From: Membranipora membranacea | Taxonomy: Eukaryota > Bryozoa > Gymnolaemata > Cheilostomatida > Membraniporidae | DNA length: 64,000 nucleotides | Assembly (NCBI GenBank): GCA_914767715.1 | Contig: OU612066.1 | Location: 30,662,283 to 30,726,282 of the forward strand | Direction of reading: 5' to 3' | Shown: in pieces, positions 34,761 through 47,703 of the stretch | Layout: every line of letters starts with the position of its first letter | How positions within the stretch are numbered: position 1 is the first letter of the stretch | Notes under the pieces: model-generated | What the model was told of the DNA's origin: nothing | The model's database searches: none | Seen by the model: only the letters and a program-made list of their open reading frames with translations | Made by a program: the position numbers and the translations under genes

Positions 34761-37700
34761 TGTCAGCAGATTGAGATAGGCTCTGGATCAGATGATCAGG
34801 AAGCCGGATCATCTATAGACATACCTACAGCAATATCAGGGTCAGGTGACCTTCCTGACACTCAGGGTGGCGACGATGAGGACATTTTAATAGTACCTGG
34901 GTCGGGGGCAGGGGAGACGACCACTAGAAAAGCAACTACAGTTGCAGTATCGACTAACCCTGATGATGAGGGCGGCGATGATGATAATGAGATCATCATA
35001 ATGGAAGGCAGCGGTCCAGGTCAGTATATCCAATATGGCGGCTTTAAAGGGAGGATAACTTTGTATAGTTTGTATGTTGTGTTGAACTCCTGTTTGCTCC
35101 TGGGTCCATTGATAATACCACTAGGATTAAAAGGTATAACCTGAGAAGTTTAAAATAGGTCTTACACGTTTATGTTCATAGGCCTATTGAGATGTATTTG
35201 TTAACAAAGCATGATTATAGAACGTGAAACATAGTTATTGTGTACAGTATGTATACAAACAACCCCAGTTCAGAGCTGGAAAGTTTGCTAAATATTTAAT
35301 TCATATAAACAAACTACGCTCAACGTACTGAGTATCTTTGTATTGAGTGAGTTGGCTATCGCTCAAGATAGATTCAACTGTTAATAATTTAGATATTTTT
35401 TCTTGGCTCTTAGATCTTAGCTCTGTGGTTCATTCTAACTGAACTTGAATCACTTTGGAATTAGCATGATCAACTTCTTTTATGGTTTTAATTCCACCCT
35501 GTTGCAGGTGTTTTTGTTTGGGATTAATAAAAATCACCGCTCAGCTTATTTTACAGCGCAGTGTATAAAGATTACACCATAGTAAATAGCTACAGTCAGA
35601 GCATTCGCTACCCTTTGTATTGAATGGATGAAATTATTCCATTCAAAAAGTTAATGAGCCTGTTGATTGCCTTGTTCACCTTGTGACATTACCAAGATCC
35701 TTGCTTTGTTGCGTGGAATACCAACTTTGACCAGTGAAGCGGATTCCGTTACCTTGGTAAAATTGTCAGAAGCCTAGTAACTTGCTATCAGTATACTGCA
35801 TGAGAATGATGATTATCTTGAGCTTGAGGGTATTATTGACACTGCGCTATGCTAGGTGGTTTACTCCAAACATAGTGTACTTGACAATGAATAGGAGCTT
35901 TGAGATTATAGGTATGATAGTATTGAAAATAGAGACTAAAGAATGCGCTTTTGCTAATGAATCCCAGTAAAATCAGGGCACTCAGTCCGCGCTGTGTTAT
36001 AATTTACAGTGAAGACTCAATTTAAAATGTCTACACAAAGTGACTAAATGAAATGATCCAGTGTTTTTCGGGCTGCACTGCTCTATGTTTTGAGGTTGGG
36101 ATAAGGATACCCAGGACATTCATTTTATATCAACCTGCCAACGATATTTTTAAGGGACACCGTGAAATGTCACCGGTTGGTTTGATGTTGGCTACTCAAG
36201 AGTATAGGCCATAAGAGTTGTTATTGTTTGGGAATTGTAGGCCTAATAGAAATCATGTGTACAATTTTTTTAGTAGATGGTAGTGGAGATGACACAACCT
36301 TTGTCCCAGAAGGAACAATGAGTTCCATGCCAGAGAATATGGAATGCTCTTCAAATTTTTTGTACTGCTGGTGTAAAAATGAGCAAGGACTAGAGATCCC
36401 TGGCTCCAGATATTACCAGGGTGACGCTCAGTTCTTACAAGTAGACTGTACAGCGCTACTGACCAACAGAGAGTGGACCACTGAGCCTATCGCTCCTCTC
36501 GAAGTAACTGGTGAGTGGATTTAACTATGTGACTCATTTCAGGTTTTACGGTATAGTTAGTCCAATCAAGGACTCCTTGGTCCAATCATTTTCTCAACTT
36601 CAAAAAAACCAGCTACAGTAGGGGTGCATATAATAGAATAAAAGGTTAGGTGACTCATAACCTTCGTGACTCTGTTACTACCTAGATTGGAGAGTGACTC
36701 AATCAGCTTTGTTTGAGGTGAATGGCACTGCTAAAGCACTTCCCTATCAAAACATGCTATCAGGCCAGACCAGTTTTGGCTACAGTCACTTTTACATTTA
36801 TGATTACTGTTTGGTACCTTGATGGTTGTGTGCATTGATCATGAGCACCATGAATGGTGTGGATATTTTGAATGCTTGAGATCCAGAAAGGGTTTATTTT
36901 GTAATGTTTATGACTGTGACTCAGTAAATTATCTATAATTATCACCTTGAGCGAAGTGGCAGATTGTTGACAGGAAGAATGGGAATCTGATTGGGGAATA
37001 TTCGTTTGGGAAGTTTAGATTTTCCATAAATGTACTTCCCATCTCTTTTGGAAAGTGAAAAGTCCTGCCATTGTCAAAATTGAAAGCCATGAAAAGTAAA
37101 CACAGTTTGATATATTGGCAGCCATGGAGCCCCCTATTGTTGCTGATAATGGCCATTGATCACTCCATAGTGTGAAAAAGCCACAATGAGGAACATGTTG
37201 TGTCATGTGACCAGCCTTCGATATCAAGCAGGGAGATCTGGTTCTATAATTGTTTTGAAATGGAAAGTTTGAAGTGTCGGATAAAATATCACAATAGTTC
37301 ATTGTTAATATGGCAGCAGGAATCTGGACAGAGAACTCACGCTGTTAGTTTATTAGTCTGTTGAACGATCACTGCTGTCCCAAGACTCTGACCCTAGGGC
37401 TGTAGTTTTGTTTATCTATTTGTCTACTCAACAAACTTCTCCACAGCAGAGCACTGAAATGTAATCGAACCAAACTTCCTAAGTGACCTTTAAAAACATG
37501 TTTTATACATGTGAAAACATTCTTTAGCAATTGTGAGTTAATGATTAATAAAGACTACATTATTGCTGCCCCTTTTATCCAATTACTTGCACCAACATTC
37601 TAAACGTCACAAGCGCAGAAAAATCAACACGTTTGTAGGATTGATTGAGCATGTGTCTCTATGTATGTGTATTGAATTCACTTTTATCAAACAGGTAGCA

Positions 37701-40700
37701 GGGTCTATTTACTGGGATAGGTCATGTTATATCTCATTGTATTTCTCTCTCCTGTACTATTAACGTGATGCAACCTTTGAAATTTAGTTTTAAAGAATTT
37801 TAATCCATTCAAATGCACTCAGCAATCACTATGATCCCATGTTGCGATTTTGTAAGGATTTCGGGAGTAATCGCCCCATGGAAATGACATTAAAGTCAAT
37901 TATAGATTGTGATGAATGACTTTTTGGACGTGAATACCCATACAGTGTTAATTCGCCCTACTTCCTAATTGGCAGCTTGGCTGAATGGTTAGCGCGCTTG
38001 CACACAATGCCTTCAAAGGGATTAGACGTGGGAGACGGGGATGCCGCGGTAGATGTTTTTCATGTTTTTCCATCATGGGAATAGTTAGAATACACTGGAT
38101 TCTAACCATTCGAAATTGGAGTGAACCACAAATTAGAAGCATAGAACCATAGTGATTGAGTTAGATTTGAAAGCCTGAGGTGTTTCGTTGTGTGTTGGCT
38201 ATAATAGAAGTCTTGTTAGGTCTGTGCGTTTGACTGACTTCTAGCTAAAGTGTTGGATTGCGGATTTAAGTTAGCTTGGTTCAGTTTCGACATCGTAATT
38301 CACAGGGCCACTGGAATTGGTCCTGCCGTTGTGATGCCTGGGCGTAGATAAGGTCGCTGCCTAGTGACATTTTGAATCACTTTACAGCCGTTGTTTTTGG
38401 TCTTTATTGGATTGCGAAGCTTGTGGTTATTGCAAAGAGGTCAGAGGGTGTTTGGGAAAACATGAGGTGAATGTTGTTTGGTAGGGTTTCACTCTTCTGT
38501 CTCAAATCCACAGTAAAAGTTATCAAACATGGGCAGAAAACACGATCCTTTGAGCAGAATTATAATCACAGGGCCTGGTTTTCTGTCTTCCTAGTAATAA
38601 TAATTATTAGATATTTTTATTGAGGTTACAGCCCACTATAAAGTGATTAGCCTGATTTGTAGCCAGAGCTCCTAAGATGTGGAGCTGGTTAGAGAGTTTG
38701 ATAGTAAAGTGTTCTGTCTTTTGATTTTTCAAAATTGTGTGTTGTGTGTTAGGTTGGGCAATAATCCCTGCTCCAGTTTACTCGATGGAATTGATGCCAT
38801 TAAAACATAGCAGGCAGTCATGTTCGCTGGTTTCTCAAGATGATCACAAGGAATGGTAATTAGCCCCGTGGAACGTTCATGATTGCTTAGCCTAAGTTTC
38901 GATCTCTAGCGGCGCAGCATCAAGTTTTCCATTGGTAAACATACCAATCCCCTCACCTGCTAGTACAAAGAGAAAATTTGTTATGTACTACTCTAATGTA
39001 ATGAGCAAGACAGCGAATTTGAGAAGACCTGTGTTTGTCGTAATTACCCTCAGTGGGCCAGACCCCACCAGTACTTAAATTAACCTGTACAAGTTCATGA
39101 AATCATGAATCGGCACCCTTCAAATATAAGCCGTTGGCTTTATCAAATACACACACAATGCTCCGAGGCAAACAGATCGATAATTCAACACACAAGGCCA
39201 AACTGGGTAGGTGCATTGTGGATGCAATTTCTGTAATTAACATGCTGATGGAAAATGTTGAACAAGTAGAATTGTTTTATATATGCCAACACCTGGTCTA
39301 AATTATAGTCCGTCTCTTCGACTGTATATATGTGAAAATATGCTTCAGTAATGGCAGGGATGTTATGATAATTTATACACAGAATAAAATAAATCATCTC
39401 AATTCAAGACGAGGATTATAGATGCCAGCATTGCCAAGTGGCCACTTGAAAATCAGCGATACTAAACACTATAACATGCAAGCCTCCCAGCTGCACTGTA
39501 TAGTTTCTGACAGGCTCAGTGTGAACTGCTATTGAGTAGAAAAGCAATACTCGTTAGGCTCTGACATAAAAATGGGTAATAAAATAGTGGCGAAACAAAG
39601 GAAAATGGGTACTCAAAATGTGTTTTGAAGTATTTTTGTGTTGCAATTGGAACTTTTTACTAGTATTTACTGACCACCCTGCCCTGGCCTGCCCTGGCTC
39701 TAGAACTGATTGAGGATAGTATCCAGTCGAGAATATTTTACTGCCAGTTTTAGAGTTTATTGAGTTTATTTTGATGTATCTGATTTGACCACAATGATCT
39801 TGACATAGATACCATCTAAGCGAATGTGGTAATTCGTGTGGTGCCAGCTTGTTGATATTCTTGGTGGACATTCAGCTGTCGCTGACAGGATAGATGTCAT
39901 CATTTAGGTTACTTTCAGGCTCACAAATCATGCAGGTTGTAAACCAAAGACTTTTAATAATATTATTAAGTCTAAGGTACAAACAGATACAATATATCCT
40001 TAAGTCTCTGGTATATGTACGCTGAAAATTTGTTTTGGCTATCCGGGAAACTTTTACTAAAACCCCTGGATATTATATTGTGCAGCTGAGATATTATCAA
40101 TGCTGCCGCCTGGTCTGTCAATGATGTCAATGATCACTTGGTGTGATCCTGATAGCGGTTTGGGGACATAACCGCCTCGACCACTATCTTTTTATTTTCA
40201 CAACAAAATGGGTGGGAATCTATTCCATCATAAAAATTACCGTATCAAGGCCCATCTATCAGAGAGAACCAGCGTACTCCAAACCATTGATGAGGAAAAT
40301 CTCAAACGGGTCAAACTTAATGCCATGATGTACTAGAATATCCTTCTAACTGCTGGAAGGAATTATAACTCCTAGCGGGAATCAGCGGCCTGTCTGAGTT
40401 TGTAAACTGATTTTTCTTTTGTTGCAGAAGTTACAGAAACAGTGCGCCAGATTATTGTCGAGGAAGAAACGACAAAAGCTGCAGTTCCAACGACTAAGCA
40501 GCCAACCACCCAGAGAAGGAGAACCACCGTACAACCTCCTTATGAGGTCGATCAGGTGTCAACCAAGTTTGGTGAGTATTGCTACTGTAACTTGGTCTAG
40601 GGTTTGTGTTCTCAGACTGACTCTGCCCTCACTCTGCCCTCACTCTGCCCTCACTCTGCCCTCACTCTGCCCTCACTCTGCCCTCACTCTGCCCTCACTC

Positions 40701-43700
40701 TGCCCTCACTCTTATCTTCAAATTCAGAAAAGTCCAGGGGTAATATCATTGCTGTAGTTGAAAGAAAACATGGTGTGTAAAAAGATAGCCTTAATCTTCT
40801 AAAAATTGTTGATGGATCGACTGCTGAGGCCAATGAATAGACTACATGGTACCAGTTCAAAACTAACTGGACACCAGTTCAAAACTAACTGGACAGGGAT
40901 ATTTACCAGCGGTATTTTCATGATCAAAGGGGTGAGAAGTTCTCAGCGTGTAGGTTTGGAATGTATTATAGGGAAGGGTGTGAGAAACTTTACATATTAA
41001 TCAACGCAAAAATTTGCAATTATGAAAAGGAGTGTAAATTATGTATAATGTTGGAGGGGCTAACAGAAGGATGTTTTACTCTAGTGTGACTGGTAATCAT
41101 CTGTAATTATTAGATAAGCTAGCTCACTGCTACTGCTGCGATAACTGTATCAACAACATCTGGTCTAGCTGGTACAATGCGCATGGGTGAACCCACATAA
41201 GCCTTGGCTTATAAATATCATTCTCTATGTCTGTGAACAAGGATTTTAGGTGACTCACTAACTTACAAACGACCTCACATTGCTTTCAAGGGTCTTTATA
41301 AACAAGTAACTTAGCGAAGGCAACAATTATTCTTTAAATTACTAGTTGTTGGGATGTGTTCGCTCAATAGAAAACACGAACTGCTTTGTTTGTGATTTCC
41401 GAAACTGAGGCCAATTTACATTCCAGTAAAGGATCAAAAATGCAAAGTTGTGGTTTTGAGAACAAAGCTGTGGCATAAATTTTCCAGTCTTTCACCACCA
41501 AAAAAGTCTGCCGGATTGTTATAACCATTAATGATCTTACAACGCAAAAATAACTTTTGTTCATTTATTCGCATAAAGTTTTCGGATTGGCGAATTTTGG
41601 AAAACCTTTGAAATTTGCCCATATTTGACTGATTGAGTGCACATTGACTGTTAAAGTTCACTAGGATGTGAAATGATCACGAGTTAATGCTCCAGGCTGC
41701 TCATTCAATCACAAGAACAGAGTAATGACAATTTAATATACGTGAGCTTTCCTCACTGCGCTGTGAACATCCTTCAACAAACTATGTATTGAACTGATTT
41801 AAATAAGGCAGTGATCATGATCACACAATTGAAGAGCAAAACTCAAAAACTAAGTCAACTAAATTTTGTCAGGAATCCATAAAATCCAAATCCATCAGTC
41901 ATTATAGAATAAGTTAGGATTCATCACCAGGTAATATATATGCTGATAATGTATATTTTTGTATCACAGGTAAGCCAGCTGATGTGACAGAGCCACAGGA
42001 GGGTGTGGGATCAGATGGAGTATTCAGGGGAGACGATGTAGATAAAGAACCTGTTGATGTCATGCGACCCCTCTTCTCCCATCCAGGAATCCTTGCAGGT
42101 AGGATATAAGGCTATTTCTCTTGTAGGATATAAGGCTAAACTGGAGTGGATATTAGATTTGTGGCAGAGATGCTCCAAATATCATCAGTGCGTAAGGAAT
42201 TCTAGTTAATAATGGTGGCCAAATCGCTTGATGGTAATTTTAATTATGAACTTTCACAGGGAGGGCTCTGTTTTTTTAGAACAAGTTTGATTTTCTGAGA
42301 AAAATGATGAGACTTTCGATGCAAATACTGACAAGGCTTATGCTGCGTTCAAGAATTTTACTTAGCGATCAGCGTAGTTTGCCAAAATGTGGTTCCAGGT
42401 CCGAATCAAACATCAGAGCCCTAAGTTTTGACTAAACAGTGAGTTGTTGGAATCAAACCCTGAGAATATTTGTACCAGATCTTAATCTGATGCAATCCTC
42501 ACGACTAACACAAAGAGACGCCGAAGCTCATAACATGTCCGACTCCTGATCCTGTTATTGTTCAAGCTGAAGTAGTCGATGATTCTATCTGTAAGAGTTG
42601 GCACCTAGGTTGCTGTTTTTCAGTGTCACAGTTGTCAAGTTGAGGAATTAACATGAACAGTTCATTAACATAGTCTAGTTCTGACAGTTTTTAACCACCA
42701 ATACCATGAGTCACTGTTTTGCGTTGAAGAATTATTTTGATTATTTGTTTTTAATTTTAAGTTTTTTTCTCTACATATGTAAATCAGAAGTTTAAATTCA
42801 TAATTCAAAATTAAACAGTGTTTTGGTGCAAGACATGACATTGTAGCAAAGTATGAATATACCAAAACAATTTTTCTAGAAAACACTCAGCATGCCTGCA
42901 TGCAACAGTCAATTTATTTTCCTCAAAGATTGTGTGAACTACTCTCAATAGCATTTATTCAAGTCAAAAGCTTTGCAAGTGTCAGATAAAATCCATTAAT
43001 ATTTTTGAATAGGTTTATTGCCCATTGTGTGCAATGTATCTTTTGCAGTTACTAACTTCTTGAATTACAGTTTCAATAGTAGAGTTTCGTGTCTCAACTC
43101 AATCAAATATAGAATCTGATTGCCTCAAAATCAAACTTTTGCCTGACGGCCAGGGCAAATTTATCCTGTAATATGAAGTTGTTACAGAATCACTTGAGAT
43201 GCCTACGCTGCGGAATACTGGGTGTGTTTGTGCAGGTTATCGAAACAGAAATTGACACACTACGTTTTCATGCAGATAATTTTTGACATAATGGGGGGTC
43301 CTATGTAATGGTGAAATGTCAAATTGTGGCATGTGATGCCAGAGTGCCTGTCCGTGGTTGTCAAATGAAGTGACAGCCATGAAAATCAGGAGACACCATG
43401 GGCTGTCATGGTTGGGAACTGCATTATCAGTGGCATTGTAATCCCTTTAAAATAACACGAGAGACATGTTTCTCATGTAATAAGTCCAATGGACGTGACA
43501 CAGTCTCATTTCTGGTCTGTGATCTAAAGTACTTTGTGAAATGATCAAAATTGTTAAAACTTTATTCCTGGTTTGCGTATGGAACACTATTTAAGCCGGA
43601 ACCATTAGTCTGGCACCAAAGTTATAAACAAACACAATTATTAGATTATGAAATGACATCTAGATGTTTCACTACCATCACAACACATCAACAGCGCACT

Positions 43701-44049
43701 GCATAGCATTTCTACTACCCTAGGCAGCAAATATTAGCTATGGATTAAATGACTATCTTATCTTAATCAATTTTTTTCACCAAAAATAAAAAGCCAACCC
43801 TATTATGTACGGTGTGTATAATATTCTCCGTGTTGGCCGTATGATTTAGTCTGACTATTCAACATTCTTTCCGTTGTAGCTGTTATTGGAGGCGGAGTTG
43901 TGGCCCTTCTTTGTGCTCTGCTGCTCATCATGTTCGTCGTATACAGAATGAGAAAGAAAGATGAGGGAAGTTATCCCCTCGACCCTGACTCCAAACCACC
44001 GAGACTTCACACCTACACACGAGCTCCTAATAAAGAATTCTACGCTTAA
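34761..44049 (+). CDS. SDC: Syndecan, five of the exons (first exon not found)
   Basis: Single-pass heparan/chondroitin sulfate proteoglycan of the cell surface. Exons: 34761-35019, 36274-36510, 40428-40571, 41970-42098, 43880-44049 (TAA 44047-44049). The four internal introns are all phase 1 with GT-AG ends. The ectodomain is acidic with Ser-Gly sites for glycosaminoglycan chains (GSGSDD, SGSGDLPD, GSGAGE, EGSGPG, GSGDD) and a Thr-rich stretch (PTTKQPTTQRRRTT). The last exon encodes the membrane segment (AVIGGGVVALLCALLLIMFV) and a cytoplasmic tail with the conserved C1 block RMRKKDEGSYPLD and the PDZ-binding end EFYA. The second exon listed carries a CWC motif not usual for syndecans (see findings). 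The start of exon 34761 is ambiguous among three in-frame CAGs. The signal-peptide exon is missing. Confidence 0.93.
36568..36579. mobile_element. Nano-palindrome insertion (AAGGACTCCTTG)
   Basis: The palindrome CAAGGACTCCTTG (36567-36579) lies between GTCCAAT copies (36560-36566 and 36580-36586). The flanking repeat can be drawn as 7 or 8 bp because the C at the junction is shared. It belongs to the CAAGGAGT...ACTCCTTG family described in the findings. It sits in a syndecan intron. Confidence 0.5.
37971..38046 (+). repeat. tRNA-like segment, possible SINE head or tRNA relic
   Basis: TGGCTGAATGGTTAGCGCG resembles the A-box/D-arm of serine and leucine tRNAs. GGCAGCT at the start can pair with GGATGCC at the end at six of seven positions, at a distance of 76 nt, the size of a tRNA. 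No good T-arm (GTTCGAATCC) is present, so it is not a working tRNA gene. A tRNA-derived SINE head is the more likely explanation. Confidence 0.35.
40621..40708. repeat. 11-bp minisatellite, eight copies
   Basis: CTCTGCCCTCA is repeated eight times without a change, then breaks off in CTCTTATC. It starts 49 nt after the donor of the syndecan exon ending at 40571, so it lies in the intron. Perfect copies suggest recent expansion and possible length polymorphism. Confidence 0.95.
40852..40895. repeat. 22-bp tandem duplication
   Basis: CCAGTTCAAAACTAACTGG plus ACA occurs twice in succession. Each copy is itself partly palindromic (CCAGTT...AACTGG). Confidence 0.8.
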
Positions 44050-44550
44050 ACATCAGCAGCAGCTGCATCGACTACTACAACCTCCTAAAGCAATCTTCCT
44101 CTTTAGTTTAACCCCTACACACAAGGGCCAGTTAATGTAATACTTTGCATATGCCTCAGAGCTGTTGGTGTATTGGTTATTTCAGATCTGCTAAGAGGAC
44201 ATGGGCGGCGTTTTCAGTTTTTTGCATCTAACATTTGATGCCGACGTCCAAAGGTCTACGTTGATTGTTTATTTTATTTGTATCACTGCTGTTTTGACAT
44301 GAAACAGTCCATCCTGACAAATGTATCTTTTGCTAGCTACTTACGAAATGTGATATAGGACATATCTTAGTAAAACCTACCATGTAACACTGAAAGTATA
44401 TCGACACTAGCGACAACGACGTGTGCATCAATTCACTGTAAAATACTCTCTAGCACCATCATGCACACTTTCACTGCCTTGCAACCATCCATTCCATGCT
44501 CTGGTGCAGAAATCTTTCGTAAGAACACACTCAGGGTTTGTACAGTAGAC

Positions 44551-44626
44551 AGCTAGAGTGTCTTAGCTGTCCCAAGGGATGTCTGCGTGCAGTTCATCTC
44601 ACAGTGAGGGCTGAGACGCTCTAGCT
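44551..44626 (+). repeat. Hairpin in the syndecan 3'UTR
   Basis: AGCTAGAGTGTCTTAGC and GCTGAGACGCTCTAGCT pair at 15 of 17 positions, about 40 nt apart, some 500 nt after the stop codon. It would be transcribed. Whether it has a role is unknown. Confidence 0.5.
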
Positions 44627-45439
44627 ACATGTATGGTTCCCTTTGGGAGGTGGGGTGAATTTTTCAACGCTCTCAAACCATTTTGATTACCGTGAATGAC
44701 AGTATGACTAGTTCTTCTGCTGTTATTTGCGGACATTGGTTTGACTGCCGGCCTGGATTTTCTAACCCTAGGACTTAGAAAAAAAGGGGCTAGATCCAGG
44801 GCTTGAAATCCTGTTCATTATATCTGTTTGCGAGAGAAATAACATATTTTGCAACATATTTACATATTTACTTAGTGTTTTTGGCACCCACTATTTAGGG
44901 CCAATCAGAAAAAAAAGATTTCTGATTATGGACCTCTTTTTTAAACTAATCATGTGTAGAAAATGTTAGGAGATGCAATGTTTCAAGATGGCCCCTGTGC
45001 TGCTCAACGGGTTTATTATAGCAATCTTTTAAACAAGTTAAAAAATCAGCTGGAAAAATTGATGTTGAAATCAAGTGAAAATTACCAGGTTTTAGAGAGA
45101 TTTGACACCTTGTATGTTTTTATTCATATTATATGACATCGAGCCTACTTTTTATAATTCACCACCGATACGTCATGCTGACGCGTTCTTAACCCAAATT
45201 TCCTGTTTTGAGTATCATTGATTCACTCCTGTCATATCTGTTATATTTCTAGTGATATGATAAGTATGATTATTCGGCCACTAACTACTTCTTGGACAAT
45301 TTTCCTCCTTTACACACTTTGGGAGTGGCGTATTTCAGTAGCGGGTGGTGACTTAGTTTTAATTGCCCTTTTTCATCACAGATTATGTTAGCTTTGCCCA
45401 CTTTTACTTGACGCTGGAACCATTATTTTTACATTGTAT

Positions 45440-45445
45440 AATAAA
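45440..45445 (+). terminator. Candidate syndecan poly(A) signal AATAAA
   Basis: AATAAA 1.39 kb after the syndecan stop, followed within 20 nt by AATAAATAAA. It is a plausible 3' end for a long syndecan 3'UTR. Confidence 0.45.
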
Positions 45446-46296
45446 GTTATCAATTACTATAATAAATAAATATAACAAAAATATCAATACGAATAAAAGA
45501 CAATCTTTACTTGTTTCTAGCATGAAAGATATATATAATATAATATAAGCGAATATGTGTACGGTGTACCCGCGTTTTTCCCCAAATAGTTAGCATAAAG
45601 TGTTGTACTTTTACTGCATCTATTGGTGAACTACCTTGAAATCTCAACCGGACAACTAGCCCAAGATTATAATACCTGTCATCTCACCTGCCATTCAGTA
45701 CTCTTAGTAAACTTCTTGCTTTCTTCAGGTTTCCCAAATGTTGATTTATATCTGAACTAATTATAGTTTACATCGCCAAACAATTCCTACTGCCGAGAAC
45801 AATGCCTTTACAGGGTTTTTTGGGAGGATGGATAATTTGCTGATTGTATGACTGCAACGGTTACAATACAAGATGTGAATAGAGATTTGTGCATGTTTCT
45901 GATTCTGCAGTGATGTTTGACTGTCCAGGGAGAAACAACTATTAGAGTGAGAAGGATGCCTTCAACAAGGGGTACTCATTTTCTTTGATGTTCACTATAG
46001 GATGGCCACTTCCTGAAATTTTTATTGGGTGTGTTCGGGCTGGAGTAAAGGGTCAGTGGTGTGCACTATAAAGCTAACCATTGATTGTAAACTGCAAACA
46101 GACACGTCATAGAGAACATGCGATAAGACTACAGTTCACTAAAACCTGCCCAAACCAAAAGCTTTTCCTTTTTTATTAGTTGTCTCCCCGTGACAAATTA
46201 GGCTCTCAGCTACTATCAACAGCTGCTGTAGTTTTTCTTTTTCTTTTTGGCATCTCTTTTTTTTCTGCACACTTCGCAAGAGGGAGGAGGGAGGTT

Positions 46297-46690
46297 ACTT
46301 ACTTGATACTTGTAGATTGATCGCTTCTTCTAGTGAAGGTTCCAGCGATGTGTCAGGCTGGTGTAAAGTAAACGTTCTGAGTCATCAACCATTTGTAATC
46401 GTACCATCGCTACTGGAACCTTAACCTGCCACCGGTGGAACTACAAGTAGTGAGCAATCGCAACAAAGATTATTCCAAAGTTTGGCTGTTGAAATAAAGA
46501 AGCTCTTTTTGTGGAGGTCAATGTTGCAGTGAGGTATAAAGTACTGCTGATCATGTCTCCGGCTGCCAGTAGAAAGGTGGTGGGGGCTTGTGAAGTCAGT
46601 GATGTCGGTAGCAACTTTGTTGAAATGGATTGCTCTGAAGAGGCCGAGTCTTCTGCGTTCTCTTATAGCATTAGTTCATTGAACCAATGT
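46297..46690 (-). pseudogene. Second copy of the LINE 3' end
   Basis: Minus-strand translation gives RRRLGLFRAIHFNKVATD, further on YFIPHCNIDLHKKSFFIS and AKLWNNL without a stop. This is the usual C-terminal end of CR1-like LINE ORF2 (R..L..FYK...S...Y..P.C..D..K.SFF..T...WN.L). It aligns through the 3'UTR with 29094-29480, sharing TAACCTTAACCTGCCACCGG and the terminal ACTTACTTGATACTTGTAG. The fragment is 5'-truncated, as is normal for LINE copies, and its frame is better kept than in the 29-kb copy. Confidence 0.75.
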
Positions 46691-46906
46691 TCATTGATTG
46701 AACACACCAATTATGGGAACCAAGAAGTAACCTGTTACTCTACTCCTTTATTTCCCAGATTCTTAGATACTAAAACCCTTGTACACATAAGCTAAGGTAT
46801 TCTCTGCAACTTGGTTAAACCAGACACAGAGCAAGAGTCATAGTATCCACTGATATATATTCATATCAATTATAGTATCTAACTAATAGAAATTAGTAAT
46901 ACCCTT

Positions 46907-46928
46907 GACCAGAGGAGTAAAAGACTCC
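46907..46928. repeat. Degenerate copy of the CAAGGAGT palindrome
   Basis: CAGAGGAGT, four spacer bases AAAG, then ACTCCTTG. The flanks CCTTGAC and ATTAGAC match at only four of seven positions, so any target duplication has decayed. Confidence 0.45.
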
Positions 46929-47085
46929 TTGATTAGACTAGTAACTACTTTACATTCAACACAGATGCGATGGAATGGTGGACTGGATAGATAAGATTAG
47001 CCTGGAGTAGAAGTATCTGTCCAGGGCTTCAGTTCTGGTTTGTCATGAGGTTATTATTATTATGATATGATAGATTAGCTCAATA

Positions 47086-47162
47086 CACAGTAGGCCTAAA
47101 GTCTGCAGTAAGTGAAAGTCCGCCCCTTCCACTTGACTTGCAGTTACTGCAGAGGGCCTGTG
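47086..47162. mobile_element. Decayed relative of the 132-bp MITE at 30621
   Basis: CACAGTAGGCC at the left and GAGGGCCTGTG at the right form the ends; CTGCAGTAAGTGAAAGTC pairs loosely with GACTTGCAGTTACTGCAG. The ends match those of the MITE at 30621-30752. The 8-bp flanks GCTCAATA and GTTCATTA match at six positions. Confidence 0.5.
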
Positions 47163-47703
47163 GTTCATTAGGTAGGTTGTTGTGTTGTTATTGCATGTGA
47201 TGTACATCATCATCATCATCATGAATTTGATTATGGTGGCGATGAAAATTAAAGGACAGGAGACGCATGGACCACTTGCCTTAGAACAATAATAATGAGT
47301 TAGCTGTTGTATAAATAGTACTTTACCCTAGTCAACTATTAGTTATACCAGTGTCTGACTCTTCTTCTGAGTAGGTAGAGGAGACAGCAAGTGGCTCGGA
47401 TCAGTCGGCCACCTTAAACAATCTATCGGCTAGTGAGTTTTTGGGTGGCTGATCCTGGCACAGCTTAACCCCCATCCTTAGTAGAAAATCGAGTTTCTGT
47501 ACCGTTTGCAATCCCCACCGTTTGCGCATTAGCATATGTGAGTTAGTCTTTCTGGAGTAGAATAAAAATCTGTGGTGAGAGTCATACAAAAAAACACATC
47601 AATTCTTGTTACACTGGTGAAATGGTCATAGTGAAATACCTAGAGAAAATGACTGCCATGGACTATTCTAAAATCAATGCTCTCCATTTTGCAGGTTCGC
47701 AAT

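Larger units (their letters stand above)
44050..47703. other. Syndecan 3'UTR and spacer before MRPL16
   Basis: The syndecan 3'UTR probably reaches the poly(A) signals near 45440-45470. Beyond it lie a LINE 3' fragment and small palindromic repeats listed separately. A CATCAT microsatellite occurs at about 47207-47222. No further exon was recognised. TTTTGCAG just before 47695 could be an acceptor for a 5' non-coding exon of MRPL16. Confidence 0.45.

Noticed and set aside
37971-38046. Working tRNA gene
   Set aside because: D-arm and acceptor pairing look right, but there is no T-arm consensus and the anticodon stem is poor; a SINE head or relic is more likely.
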